In this document: positions 1 through 9,369 of the stretch, piece after piece
How positions within the stretch are numbered: the first letter of the stretch is position 1
How the letters are laid out: each line of letters opens with the position of its first letter
Assembly (NCBI GenBank): GCA_020052235.1
Contig: JAGVPM010000082.1
Span: 1-55,534 of the forward strand
Reading direction: 5' to 3'
Source: Candidatus Goldiibacteriota bacterium
GTDB taxonomy: Bacteria > Oederibacteriota > JAAXVQ01
Length of the DNA: 55,534 nt
Program-made: the position numbers and the translations under genes
Notes under the pieces: model-generated
What the model was told of the DNA's origin: nothing
Database searches by the model: none
Seen by the model: the letters and a program-made list of their open reading frames with translations, nothing else

Positions 1-667
1 AGTATAAAACCGGAATATTCAGCAATTTCTTTTGAACCAAGTAGAGAATATTAATGATACGGCCTGCCCTGCCATTGCCATCATAAAAAGGATGTATGCT
101 TTCAAACCGGTGGTGAATCACCGCCATTTTAATTAAAGGATCCACCGGCGAAATAGTGTCATCATTAATATAGCTTTCCAAATTCGTCATCAATTTTAGT
201 ATCTCATCGGCATTTTGAGGTGGGACATAGATAGTCTCGCCAGTTTGATCATTTTTAAGCTCAGTCCCAGGCAGTTTTCTAAAACCAGCATTATTTTTAA
301 TTAATTCAGATTGTATTTCCAAAATAAAATTATTTGTTAACCTTTCATTATTTTTCACTAAATTGAAACCTTTTTTCAGAGCTTGGGCATAATCCCTAAC
401 CTCTTTGGCAGCTGGATTCAAACGCATTTCAGGAAAAAGTCCGTGTTTAAATAATTCATCCTGAGTAGTAATAATATTTTCAATTGCCGAACTGTCCTTA
501 GCTTCTTGAAGCGCTAATGAATTAATTAAAATACCTTCGTTCGGTATCGTTTGCGCTACACCTTTTAATTCCGCTAAATATCTATGCGCCTGTGCGGCTT
601 TTTTTAATACTTCCCGCGTTTCAATCTCAGTTTGAGGTGGTAGTGGGTTTAATTGAAATGTTGACAT
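1..667 (-). CDS. Fic family protein (AMP-transferase), C-terminus cut by window edge
   Basis: 222 codons are visible and the C-terminus lies beyond the window. The Fic core motif HPFYDGNGRAGR is present, with the catalytic His at residue 192. An N-terminal SSAIEN (residues 59-64) matches the [ST]xxxE[GN] inhibitory-helix motif of self-inhibited Fic enzymes. Fic proteins transfer AMP from ATP to hydroxyl groups of target proteins, and some act as toxins; no partner is visible here and the target is unknown. The ATG at 667 has a GGGAG ribosome site just upstream. The gene is clearly richer in A+T than its neighbours, which suggests recent acquisition. Confidence 0.9.
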   Translation of the reverse strand, partial: MSTFQLNPLPPQTEIETREVLKKAAQAHRYLAELKGVAQTIPNEGILINSLALQEAKDSSAIENIITTQDELFKHGLFPEMRLNPAAKEVRDYAQALKKGFNLVKNNERLTNNFILEIQSELIKNNAGFRKLPGTELKNDQTGETIYVPPQNADEILKLMTNLESYINDDTISPVDPLIKMAVIHHRFESIHPFYDGNGRAGRIINILYLVQKKLLNIPVLY

Positions 668-967
668 ATAAAACTCCCGAATACTCTATGTATAAAAACA
701 ACTAACTTTTATACACGTTACATTTCGTTTGTATATTTTTCTATATTTTTTATACATATGTTATATTTTATCTTTTATTTATAATGTTATTACTCATCTA
801 TAGTTCGAGTAATCATATTGCCTTTTTATCCTTTTTGTCAATGAAAAATGCCAATTTAAAGGTTATGGTTTTTAACCAGTGTGGGGAGCCACCCTGCCTT
901 AGTCAGAATTGGCGTATAATGCTACTGTGACATTTTACTGTGACACCAGTGGGATGATACGGTCTGA
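668..967. other. A+T-rich non-coding stretch upstream of fic
   Basis: No gene is seen in these 300 bases. The fic-proximal half is extremely A+T-rich, with several GTATA/TATAC motifs. The half next to the DRTGG gene holds a direct repeat of TACTGTGACA (923-932 and 936-945) and a TATAAT at 915-920 that has no convincing -35 and no plus-strand gene to serve. Confidence 0.5.
690..714. promoter_or_regulatory. Inverted repeat upstream of the fic gene, possible operator
   Basis: GTATAAAA (690-697) and TTTTATAC (707-714) form perfect 8-bp arms around a 9-bp spacer, 23 bp upstream of the fic start. More TATAC-type motifs follow to about 760. A regulator-binding site is a guess from position and symmetry only. 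Confidence 0.3.
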
Positions 968-2080
968 CTAGCACTCCGGACAAATGGCGGCAATATCGAA
1001 GTTTTGTCCCACCAAGCGCGTGGCATGCTCGATCTTGGACAAATCCGTGGGCCGGATCTTGGCCATCAAATCGTGAACGATCGAAGCCACCGTATAGGTA
1101 TCCTTGGCGCAGGAGATGATGGGAATTTTGCTGTGCCGGATCAGGTCCATGATGGCCGGATGAGGCAAAAATTTCCCGGTCAGGATGATCCCGGCCACGG
1201 TTTCCAAATTTTTCGCATTGTCGGAAATGGTCACGCCAATGGCCGCCAGGATAATGTCCTCGCGGTCGCTGGGGGTTATGATGAGCGAGCCGGGACTGAA
1301 ATAATCCAAGGCCTGGTGCGTGCTCATGGCCCCGACCAGGGGATGCTTCACCAGGGTGTTGAGCAGAGTCTCATCCGCGTGCTCGCTAATGAGCTCCCCG
1401 TCGGTCTCCTCCAACACCTCGCGCACCGAGGGCGCGGGCAAAACTTCGTCGTAGGGCAACACGCCCAGCACTTTGATGCCTAAGCTCTTGAACCCGCGCG
1501 TCACCAGCTTGCACACGTGATCGTACTTGCTGGGTTGCACCTTATTGATAACTACCCCCGCCAGTTCCACGCCTTCTTTGGCCAGAAGCTCGCGGTTGAG
1601 CGCCACTTCGTCAATCGGGCGCCCCACGCCCCCCGGCGCCACTAAAATCACCGAGGCCTTGAGCAGCTTAGCCACGCGCGCATTGGACAGGCCCAGCACC
1701 GAACCCACCCCGGCGTGCCCAGTGCCCTCGATTACCACGAAGTCGCGCCCGGCGCTCACACGCGCATACGCCTGTAAAATGGATGTGTCCAGCGGGTGCT
1801 CATCTGTCCGTGTCTGCATGATCCAGTCCGTGGTAAACCCCTGCCCGACAGTTACGGGATTCATATCCCGCAGATCGGAACCCGTATTAAAAACGCGCTC
1901 CATCAATACCGAATCCTCATCGACTTTGATGTCTCCCACGGCCACGGTGCGCTGTCCCACGGGTTTGATGTAGCCGAAATTTTTGTTGCGCAATTTCAGG
2001 TTGCCCAGCAGCCCCAGCGAAAGTGTGGTCTTACCTTCGTTCTGCTGTGTGGCGGCAATGAAAATATTAGGAACTGACAT
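968..2080 (-). CDS. BioD-like P-loop / DRTGG-domain protein
   Basis: 370 aa. The N-terminus has the dethiobiotin-synthetase-like P-loop (AATQQNEGKTT) of the AAA_26 family. The second half, from about residue 240, resembles the DRTGG domain. This pairing is known from the N-terminal part of long phosphotransacetylases and from stand-alone proteins of unsettled function; no acetyl-transferase domain is present. A TTG at 2083 is also possible, but the ATG at 2080 follows GGGAGGG at a suitable distance. Its ATG overlaps the TGA of the upstream methionine synthase (TGATG), so translation is probably coupled. A role beside MetH is not obvious; regulation by nucleotide binding is a guess. Confidence 0.75.
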   Translation of the reverse strand: MSVPNIFIAATQQNEGKTTLSLGLLGNLKLRNKNFGYIKPVGQRTVAVGDIKVDEDSVLMERVFNTGSDLRDMNPVTVGQGFTTDWIMQTRTDEHPLDTSILQAYARVSAGRDFVVIEGTGHAGVGSVLGLSNARVAKLLKASVILVAPGGVGRPIDEVALNRELLAKEGVELAGVVINKVQPSKYDHVCKLVTRGFKSLGIKVLGVLPYDEVLPAPSVREVLEETDGELISEHADETLLNTLVKHPLVGAMSTHQALDYFSPGSLIITPSDREDIILAAIGVTISDNAKNLETVAGIILTGKFLPHPAIMDLIRHSKIPIISCAKDTYTVASIVHDLMAKIRPTDLSKIEHATRLVGQNFDIAAICPEC

Positions 2081-4488
2081 CAAACCCTCCCCACCAAACG
2101 GTTCACGACTTCGACAGCCTGGACCGAGTCTGCCGCATAGCCGTCAGCGTCGATCTCTTCCGCGTACTTGCGCGTCACCACCGCGCCCCCAACCATAACC
2201 TTGACCCCCGGGCAGCGCTGCCGCGCCAGGGCAATCACCTTGGGCATTTCCACCATGGTGGTGGTCATAAGCGCAGAAAGCCCGATCACACAAGCTTTGT
2301 GGACCAAGGCCTGCTCGACGATAGTATCCTCATCCACGGACTTACCCAGGTCCAGCACAGTGTATCCGTTGTTGCGCAGCATAAGCCCCACGATTTTTTT
2401 ACCAATGTCGTGCACGTCGCCTTTGACCGTGGCCATGACCACCGTGCCCTTCTGCGTCTGCTCGCCCTGTTGCAACAAGGGCGTAAGAAATTGCACGCCG
2501 CGCTCCATGGCCTCGGCTGCCGCAATCAACTGCGGCAAAAAAATCACGCGCTGCGCGTACTTGTCCCCCACTTCCTGAATGGCCGGAAACATCTGCCCAG
2601 TCAAAATCTCCAGCGGTTTCGCGCCCTGCTCCACGCGCTGCTTGAGCACCTCGACAATCTTTTCCTTGCGCCCTTTGATGATAAGGCCGCGCACGTCCCC
2701 GGGTTCGCTTTCTTGGGAAGCGTTGGCTGCCGCGGCTTTGGGGTCCATCTGCGCAAAACGTTCCAAAAACGCCAGGGCGCCGGGATCGCGCCCGGTCAGC
2801 ACATCCGAACTCAAGCGCAAGTCGCGCAGCAATTCATCAGCCGGATTGGCAATCACGCTCGAAAGCCCCGCGGCCGCGGCCATGGCCAAAAACGCGCTGT
2901 TGAGGTACGGCCGCGCCGGCAGGCCAAAAGAAATATTGGAAAGTCCCAGCACCGTGTTGGCCTGGAGTGACTGGGACGCATATTTCAGCGTATCCAGCGC
3001 CAGGGATGCATGCGCGGGATTGGCCGACACAGTCAATGCCAGCCCGTCCACCACCATGTTTTCCGTGGAGATGCCCAGCTCCAAGCACTGCTGGACAAAA
3101 GCATCTAAAATCTCGCGGCGCTCGTCGAGGGTTTCGGGGATGCCGCCGTCATCCAAAGGCAAAAAAATAAACGCGGCGCCGTACTTGGCCACCACGGGCA
3201 AAAGTGTTTCCAGTTTATGCTTCTCGCCGGAAAGCGAATTCACCAACACACGCCCCGGATACACGCGCAGCGCCGCCTCAATAACTTCCGGTTTGCTCGA
3301 ATCCAGGCACAGCGGCAGTTCCGAAGCCAAAGCCAATTCTTCCGCCACTTTTTGCATGAGCGCCTTTTCATCCACGCCGGGCATCCCTACGTTCACATCC
3401 AAAATATCCGCGCCTTGCGCTTGCTGCGCCAGAGCCAAATCTTTCAAGCGGTCGAGCTTGCCTGCCAGCAGTTCAGCCTGCAACTGCGCTTTGCCCGTGG
3501 GATTGATGCGCTCCCCGATCACGCGCAGGGGCTGATGCGGTTGGCTGGACAAACCCACGGTCTTGCGCGCACTGGAGATCAATAAGGTTTTAGGCGCAGC
3601 CATGACCTGTTGCACTGCTTTACCTTTAATGCCCGCAGCCAAAGCGCGAATATGCTCAGGCGTGGTGCCGCAGCATCCACCTGCAAGCGTGACCCCCGCT
3701 TCCCAAAACGCCTGGGCAAATGACCCGAACTCCTCCGGACCCATGGGAAACACGGTCTTGCCATCCACGACCTGCGGCAGCCCCGCATTGGGTTTGACCA
3801 AAAGCGGTATGCGCGCAAAAGGCGCCAAGGCACGAATGATCTCTACCATAGGAGCAGGACCCGTGGAACAATTCACGCCAAACCCGTCTGCCCCAAGTGA
3901 TTGCAAAATGTTCAAACAAGTCAAAGGATCAGAGCCGGTCAGCGTGCGCCCGTGCTCGTCAAAGGTCACGGACACAATTACCGGCAGGTTGGAAACTTCT
4001 TTAGCTGCCAGGAGCGCCGCGCGGCATTCCTGGATATCGATCATGGTTTCAATGACCAACAAATCCACTCCAGCCGAGTGCAGCCCTTGGATCTGCTCGC
4101 GAAAAATATCCACGCCTTCCTCAAACGGCGTCTCGCCAAAAGGCCGGAAGAAAATTCCGGTAGCGCTCACGTTTCCCGCCGCGTACCCGCCGCGCGCATG
4201 CGCGACTTTGAGCGACAACTCCGCCAGGCGCCGGTTGTACTCAGCAACTTTTTGCTCCAGCCCGTAGTTGTGCAGCTTCACCCGGTTGGCGCCAAACGTA
4301 GGTGTGTAAACAATATTCGAACCCGCGTTAAAATATTCGTTTTGAATGCCCTGGATCACATCTGGATGCTCCAGGCAAAACGTCTCCGGGCAAACACCCG
4401 CAGGCATCCCGCGCCGCTGAAGCATTACCCCGGTGGACCCATCCAGGATGGCAATTTTATTTTTCAACAAACCCGTTAGCCGGCTCAC
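2080..4488 (-). CDS. metH: Cobalamin-dependent methionine synthase, short form without activation domain
   Basis: 802 aa against about 1,200 for full-length MetH. Homocysteine-binding domain at residues 1-290 with zinc ligands C207, C272 and C273. Pterin-binding (methyl-tetrahydrofolate) domain at about 320-560, with INPTGK near its start. B12 cap and B12-binding domains at about 600-800, with DVHDIG supplying the lower cobalt ligand H693. The enzyme would transfer a methyl group from methyl-THF to homocysteine via cobalamin. The protein ends right after the B12 domain, so the AdoMet-binding reactivation domain is missing; the gene at 17669-18283 looks like that domain. It starts with GTG behind AGGAG and overlaps the DRTGG gene by one base. 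Confidence 0.93.
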   Translation of the reverse strand: MSRLTGLLKNKIAILDGSTGVMLQRRGMPAGVCPETFCLEHPDVIQGIQNEYFNAGSNIVYTPTFGANRVKLHNYGLEQKVAEYNRRLAELSLKVAHARGGYAAGNVSATGIFFRPFGETPFEEGVDIFREQIQGLHSAGVDLLVIETMIDIQECRAALLAAKEVSNLPVIVSVTFDEHGRTLTGSDPLTCLNILQSLGADGFGVNCSTGPAPMVEIIRALAPFARIPLLVKPNAGLPQVVDGKTVFPMGPEEFGSFAQAFWEAGVTLAGGCCGTTPEHIRALAAGIKGKAVQQVMAAPKTLLISSARKTVGLSSQPHQPLRVIGERINPTGKAQLQAELLAGKLDRLKDLALAQQAQGADILDVNVGMPGVDEKALMQKVAEELALASELPLCLDSSKPEVIEAALRVYPGRVLVNSLSGEKHKLETLLPVVAKYGAAFIFLPLDDGGIPETLDERREILDAFVQQCLELGISTENMVVDGLALTVSANPAHASLALDTLKYASQSLQANTVLGLSNISFGLPARPYLNSAFLAMAAAAGLSSVIANPADELLRDLRLSSDVLTGRDPGALAFLERFAQMDPKAAAANASQESEPGDVRGLIIKGRKEKIVEVLKQRVEQGAKPLEILTGQMFPAIQEVGDKYAQRVIFLPQLIAAAEAMERGVQFLTPLLQQGEQTQKGTVVMATVKGDVHDIGKKIVGLMLRNNGYTVLDLGKSVDEDTIVEQALVHKACVIGLSALMTTTMVEMPKVIALARQRCPGVKVMVGGAVVTRKYAEEIDADGYAADSVQAVEVVNRLVGRV

Positions 4489-4526
4489 GATGAAACTCCT
4501 GAAAAGAGATAAGATCGGAAAGGCGT

Positions 4527-4532
4527 ATTATA
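4527..4532 (-). promoter_or_regulatory. Candidate -10 box for metH
   Basis: TATAAT on the minus strand, about 40 bp upstream of the GTG start of metH. No good -35 box is seen at the right distance, and no riboswitch structure could be recognised in the 119-bp gap. Confidence 0.3.
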
Positions 4533-4607
4533 CAATGGGAGATGGGAGAGGATGAGGAAAAAGTGCGAAAATCAATAAGCTTGCCGCTAATGCTTTCTTG
4601 CGGTGTG

Positions 4608-5426
4608 TTATTTTAAGCCCAGATTTACTTTAAATCGCAGTTTGCGTATGCGCTGCTTGACGTTGTGAATCCACTCGGCATTTTCCGGATCATGTGCGTC
4701 CACGTACTTCAGGAAAAGCGTATAGGCGCCGATGGCCTCCGGCAACGCGCCTTGGTCCTCGCAGATTAATCCCATCTGGGAGTACGCTTCGGCATACGTG
4801 GGATCGTGCGACAGGAGGATTTCCAAAGCCGCCGCCGCATCGTTGTCCCGGCCCAAGCTGCGCAAAATTTTGGCCCGAAAATTTTGTATATACGCCGCAT
4901 CCTGCCCGGTATGGGCCAGGTCGTCGAACACACTCAATGCCGTGGAGAAATCGTTTATGAGATAGTAAATATATCCTGACAATTTCAAAGTCATGGCATC
5001 GTTGGGTTTGAGCACCAGGCAGTGTTCCAAGTCGGCGATGGCCTTGTCAAAAACATTGAGCTGGGCCTGCACCGAAGCGCGCAAATAATATCCGTAGTGA
5101 AATTTCGGTTCCAAGGTCACTGCCTGTTGGCAGTCGTCCAAAGCCAGCGGAGTTTGCCGGTTTTGCAGGTAACAATAACCGCGGTCCGCCAGGACCAGCG
5201 CGCGTTGGCTGCGTGGAGCCAGCGCCAGGGCGCGGGTCAGTGGCACGATGGCGTCGGGGTACTTTTTTTGCAGCATAAGCGCTCGCCCTGCTTCATAGAT
5301 CGTCATGAAGTCGCGCTGCACTTCGGCAGCGCCCGTTGCCGTATGCGGATAGGTCCGGGGTGCGGGCGTGCATGCACCGGCTGTCATGAGTGTGCCCAGC
5401 AGGAAAATGAAGAAGACACGAAACAC
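4608..5426 (-). CDS. TPR-repeat lipoprotein
   Basis: 272 aa. A short hydrophobic leader ends in AGAC, which suggests a lipoprotein. Four to six TPR units follow, with typical phrases such as ALALAPRSQRAL and DPTYAEAYSQMG. TPR proteins are scaffolds and no enzyme motif is seen. The open frame extends upstream into the histidine kinase gene, but the GTG at 5426 has a near-perfect site AAGGTGG (5435-5441) eight bases away and gives a proper signal sequence, so this start is preferred. It follows the kinase by about 30 bp and is likely in the same operon. Confidence 0.75.
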   Translation of the reverse strand: MFRVFFIFLLGTLMTAGACTPAPRTYPHTATGAAEVQRDFMTIYEAGRALMLQKKYPDAIVPLTRALALAPRSQRALVLADRGYCYLQNRQTPLALDDCQQAVTLEPKFHYGYYLRASVQAQLNVFDKAIADLEHCLVLKPNDAMTLKLSGYIYYLINDFSTALSVFDDLAHTGQDAAYIQNFRAKILRSLGRDNDAAAALEILLSHDPTYAEAYSQMGLICEDQGALPEAIGAYTLFLKYVDAHDPENAEWIHNVKQRIRKLRFKVNLGLK

Positions 5427-5457
5427 TATAAAATCCACCTTATGCCGGATAGCGGCC

Positions 5458-7611
5458 TTATTCGGAAAAAACCGGTAAACGGACCACAAAACAGCTTCCC
5501 TGGTTTGGTACACTTTCAACCCGGATGGTGCCGCCGTACATGTCCACAATATCCTTAACGATCCGCAACCCCAATCCTGAACCCGAAATATTATTTTGCA
5601 GCTCGCTGGGGATGCGGTAGAACCCTTCAAAAATCTTCTGCAAATTTTCCGGTTGTATGCCGATGCCCGTATCCTCAACCCTAAGCTCAACTTCACCGGC
5701 ATTCTCGGGAGCAAGCGCCAGTTTCACCGTGACCCGCCCCTTCAAAGTATATTTCAAGGCATTGACGATCAAATTCGTGACCAATTCTTCAATATGCTCC
5801 TGCTGCGCCCGGATTTTAAGCTCCTGTCTTGGCTCCAAGTCAGCGGACAAGTCCAGGCCCTTTTCACAAGCCATGAGTTTGACCGAGTCCACCGCCTGCC
5901 GAACCGTTTTGGAAAAATTCACTGCCACTAATTTTGCGGGAGCCTGCGAAAACTCAAGCTGTTCCACCGTTAAAATCGAATCGGCCAAAGTTTTTAACCG
6001 GCCGGTGTTGCGGTTGATAATATTAATGAAATCTTTTTCGTCATCGGAAAACTGGTGCGATTTCTCCAAAAGCCGGAAATAACTGATAATAATTGCGAGC
6101 GGATTTTTCAACTCATGCGAGAGTGTCGAAAAAAGCCGCTTACGCATGTCTTCCAAGCGATGACGCTCGGTCAAATCGATGACCAGCAAAATGCCTTGCG
6201 ATTTTTCCGGAAAGAGCGCGGCCATGCAGGATACAGGGACGCGGGTGCCGTCGTCCCGGACCGCGTTCATTTCTGCGGAATCCATGCGCCCTTGGCCAAT
6301 TATCTTCTCCCAATAACCCGGCGAATTTCCGGTTTTAGGTTCAATCACATTCGTCAGGGAAAGCTCACCGGCCCTGGCTTCTTCGGCCGTGTGCTCCGTC
6401 AAACGCATAAAGTATTCATTGGCGTCTAAAATTTTCCCTGCCAAATCGAAATATAAAACTCCGACCAGGTTGGATTCAAACATATACCTGTATTTTTTTT
6501 CGTTCTCCCGCAAAGCCTCCTCGGCCACTTGCCGCCGTTCATTGGCACGCGCTGCGATCCAGGAAATTAATAGGATAAAGACCAGCAGCGCGCTGAGGGC
6601 CCAGGATAAATACTGCAGGCGTTTCCATTTCAGCGCATTCAATTCAGCCCGGGGGATGAAAGAAATCAAAGTCCAGTACTTTCCTTGATTGGCGGCCCCA
6701 AATTGCCCCGCTTTGGTTTCCAATTTTTCTGCGCTGGTTTTTAAAAATACCTCGTTGCTAAACCAAGGATAAACCCGGGCAAATGTGAAAAGTCCCTTGT
6801 CAGTTTGGATCTGGCCGCTGCTTTGGCGGGCAATGACACTCCAGGCAACCGGATCCCAAACTTGCATCCTCTGCGTGCGGTTATTTGGGATGATCCAGCC
6901 CCATTCAGGCCCCGGGCGTATGGCGCGAATCCAAAATCCGCGGGAGTCCACAATCAGCATCCGGCTGGATGCGGAAGCAACTGCCTCTTCCAATTCGCTA
7001 ATCAAGTGGGCGCCGAAAAAATTGATGATTACACAACCTTTTTTACGTTTCATCCGGTCCATCACCGGAGTGCCGAAGCGAATGACTGCGGTCAACGGAT
7101 ATTCAACCATGCCCGTAGGCGCGCTTAAATCAAAACCCGATACATAGACTTCCCCGGGGGACATTCGCATACTTTCCCGGAAATAATCGCGGTTCGACTG
7201 CTCCACCAACCGGCCGATGGCCGCATGCGGAGCTTTAATCTGAGGGTTTTGAACTTTAATGATCTCCCGGCCCGTTGCATCCAAGACGCGGATTTTATAA
7301 TACATTCCGGTCTTCCCCAAAACAGTTTCAAACTCCTTGATTAATATATCTTTCGCCCGCGCGCCGCCCGGTTCGAACAACTCATGCAGTTGCACATGAT
7401 CGGCCAATTGCATGAGGTCATTGCCGACCAGGGAAAAATGATTGTAGGTAATTTCCCTTTGGAGCTTACTCTTGGAAAGTTCCCGGGTTTTTAAAAGATT
7501 TTGATCCGACCGGATATCCTGCAGGTAACCCAACCACATAACCACACAGGCCAACAAGGCCAAAGGCAAGGCTATGCTCAAGGTATTTTTAAGCAATTGT
7601 ATGTTTTTCAA
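5458..7611 (-). CDS. Membrane sensor histidine kinase with extracytoplasmic Cache-like sensor and PAS domain
   Basis: 717 aa. Membrane segments at about residues 11-31 and 336-356 enclose a 300-residue outside region that looks like a double Cache sensor. A PAS domain follows (about 370-490). The HisKA domain has phospho-acceptor H499 in SHELKNP, and the ATPase domain shows the N box (NLIVNALKYT), DTGIGI and GSGLGLRI. All catalytic boxes are intact, so autophosphorylation is expected. No response regulator gene lies next to it in the window. Translation appears to start at TTG with only a weak G-rich ribosome site. The downstream TPR lipoprotein may be linked to its signalling. Confidence 0.92.
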   Translation of the reverse strand: MKNIQLLKNTLSIALPLALLACVVMWLGYLQDIRSDQNLLKTRELSKSKLQREITYNHFSLVGNDLMQLADHVQLHELFEPGGARAKDILIKEFETVLGKTGMYYKIRVLDATGREIIKVQNPQIKAPHAAIGRLVEQSNRDYFRESMRMSPGEVYVSGFDLSAPTGMVEYPLTAVIRFGTPVMDRMKRKKGCVIINFFGAHLISELEEAVASASSRMLIVDSRGFWIRAIRPGPEWGWIIPNNRTQRMQVWDPVAWSVIARQSSGQIQTDKGLFTFARVYPWFSNEVFLKTSAEKLETKAGQFGAANQGKYWTLISFIPRAELNALKWKRLQYLSWALSALLVFILLISWIAARANERRQVAEEALRENEKKYRYMFESNLVGVLYFDLAGKILDANEYFMRLTEHTAEEARAGELSLTNVIEPKTGNSPGYWEKIIGQGRMDSAEMNAVRDDGTRVPVSCMAALFPEKSQGILLVIDLTERHRLEDMRKRLFSTLSHELKNPLAIIISYFRLLEKSHQFSDDEKDFINIINRNTGRLKTLADSILTVEQLEFSQAPAKLVAVNFSKTVRQAVDSVKLMACEKGLDLSADLEPRQELKIRAQQEHIEELVTNLIVNALKYTLKGRVTVKLALAPENAGEVELRVEDTGIGIQPENLQKIFEGFYRIPSELQNNISGSGLGLRIVKDIVDMYGGTIRVESVPNQGSCFVVRLPVFSE

Positions 7612-7699
7612 CTCAATAGTCCCCCACGGCTATTATCTCACATTCGGCCTGTAATTTCACGCGGGTAAGGGAAGGTACAAGCTACCGATTGCAAAACGA

Positions 7700-8662
7700 C
7701 TACTTGGTGTTCGGCTGTAATGGACGCATCCGCTCCGCGATCCAGTGTTGGATCGTTTCATTGGATTTTAAAATCGTTTCTTTGCCGTGCGGGCCCTCGG
7801 GTACTAATGCCAGCTGCTTATCCGGATGGCTCCAGGCCGCCAGGATTTCCTCACACCCCCGGCGGTCCGCCACGCTGTCTTGTTCTCCGTAGATCATCAG
7901 CAACGGAACTTTTTGCGCTTTCGCTTGGGCGGCCATGCTCTCGATGAGCTTCTGCACTCCCAACATATAACTCAGGCTGAAATATTTGACCAGCATGGGG
8001 TCCTGGTTGCGTTGGCGGGCTTCTGCGCGCTCCCGCGGATCGCTGATGCGTTCCGGATCCCCGGACATGTTGACAATCGGCGTGTGCGGCGCAAACAGGT
8101 AATACGCGGCGTACCGCATATACTCCCACCACGTGGGCGTCATTCCGGGCGCGGCTTTTCTACGGTAAGGGGGATTGACCAGGATGATGCCATCCACGCG
8201 GTCCAGGGCTTGGGCCGCGGCCAGCGCCACGGCGCAGGACATACTGTGTCCGAAAATAAACACCCGCCGGCTCGGCGTGAGCGCAGGCGCGTCTTGGGCA
8301 ATGCCTTCAATAAAATCATCCACAAAACGTGTAAGCGAAATTATATCCCCGCGCGTCCCTTCCGAGTATCCGGTTCCCCGTGGGAATACAGCCACCACGC
8401 GGCGGTCAACACCGGCCAATGTATTCAGCACATCGCGATCCATTCGGGGATTCATGCCCGTAATGCCCGGAGCCATGTATGCGGTCGAGGATGCGCCGGA
8501 CGCGGGCTGAAGCTTAACCACGTGCAGCCGAAGTCCGTCGCGTGTAGTAAAAAAAGCGTCCTCCCCGGACATAGATGAAACCTCCGGCCGGGGATTGGAC
8601 AAGCCTGCACATCCCGCGCAAACATTGCCCAACAAAACAGCCAACGCCATCCACACCCGCAT
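7700..8662 (-). CDS. Alpha/beta hydrolase, exported
   Basis: 320 aa. A signal sequence ends near CAGC, so it may be a lipoprotein, though the box is not ideal. The nucleophile elbow is GHSMS, the acid probably the Asp in YGEQDS, and the His in EGPHGKE near the end, in the normal order for a serine esterase or lipase fold. It resembles monoacylglycerol-lipase-type hydrolases; the substrate is unknown. The ATG at 8662 is preferred over an upstream one because AAGGAGAG precedes it closely and the product then begins with the signal peptide. Confidence 0.82.
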   Translation of the reverse strand: MRVWMALAVLLGNVCAGCAGLSNPRPEVSSMSGEDAFFTTRDGLRLHVVKLQPASGASSTAYMAPGITGMNPRMDRDVLNTLAGVDRRVVAVFPRGTGYSEGTRGDIISLTRFVDDFIEGIAQDAPALTPSRRVFIFGHSMSCAVALAAAQALDRVDGIILVNPPYRRKAAPGMTPTWWEYMRYAAYYLFAPHTPIVNMSGDPERISDPRERAEARQRNQDPMLVKYFSLSYMLGVQKLIESMAAQAKAQKVPLLMIYGEQDSVADRRGCEEILAAWSHPDKQLALVPEGPHGKETILKSNETIQHWIAERMRPLQPNTK

Positions 8663-8733
8663 CGTCTCTCCTTGGCTTGGCCGCTGCTGTTCTAAGGCCA
8701 ACACCGCCGTTTGTTCAACCTCATAGTTTCCAG

Positions 8734-9369
8734 CTAAAAATCGAAATACAGAGATATACGGGGATAAAAGCCCGTATCTGATTTGCCATTATATGTAAAA
8801 GCCGAGATCATATTTACTTTCAAGTCAATTCCGAACCATTTCCAAATTTTATATATTCCGCCAATGGCCAATTCATGCCAAACTCCATCCAAGAAAAACG
8901 TGAGGTCATTGGAACAGTAGAATTTATATTTTTCCGCATAATATTCATAATTTAAACCCAGTAAGGGAGCGCAACCGAATCCCTTGTTAGGATCGAACAT
9001 GTCCCAAACATCGAAAAAAACCGACATTCCGGCTTTCGGCAGCAAATACTGGCCGGATTTTTGATCGGAATTCCCCAGCGGAAACTTGTAATCCGCAGAA
9101 ATATTCAAACGGGTGAAATTTCCGACAACATATTCGGAAATATAAAACGCATCGAGATCCGCATTGAGGCCAAGTTGGTTTTCCCAAATAAAACGGGGAG
9201 AGGAATAATTAATTGCATAGTTTAAATAACCGTATTTTGCATTCATAAAAACGCCCAAACTCATTTCATGGCTATCGGGCAAATTGTCCTTGGCATAGGC
9301 CGTTGGATTGAAATGCGGCAATAGAACTAAAAATACAAAAAAAAATTTTATAATACCTTTATTGTTCAT
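8734..9369 (-). CDS. Probable outer-membrane beta-barrel-like protein
   Basis: 211 aa with a clear signal peptide ending near AYA. The rest consists of alternating strands rich in Tyr, Phe and Trp, ending in a final Phe (YFDF), as expected of small outer-membrane barrels. No family was recognised. The ATG at 9369 follows AAGGGAG and lies inside the end of the beta-helix gene (11-bp overlap), so the two are probably translationally coupled. It is the last gene of a three-gene envelope operon. Confidence 0.6.
   Translation of the reverse strand: MNNKGIIKFFFVFLVLLPHFNPTAYAKDNLPDSHEMSLGVFMNAKYGYLNYAINYSSPRFIWENQLGLNADLDAFYISEYVVGNFTRLNISADYKFPLGNSDQKSGQYLLPKAGMSVFFDVWDMFDPNKGFGCAPLLGLNYEYYAEKYKFYCSNDLTFFLDGVWHELAIGGIYKIWKWFGIDLKVNMISAFTYNGKSDTGFYPRISLYFDF

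Noticed and set aside
923-945. Direct repeat TACTGTGACA beside a TATAAT
   Set aside because: Only two copies, no -35 box and no plus-strand gene downstream; probably chance or decay.
2579-3535. Long plus-strand open frame (318 codons) opposite metH
   Set aside because: It lies wholly inside a strongly conserved gene on the other strand, has Ser/Arg/Pro-rich low-information content and no ribosome site.
7826-8578. Plus-strand open frame of 250 codons opposite the alpha/beta hydrolase
   Set aside because: Shadow of a gene with an intact catalytic triad; the composition is not protein-like.
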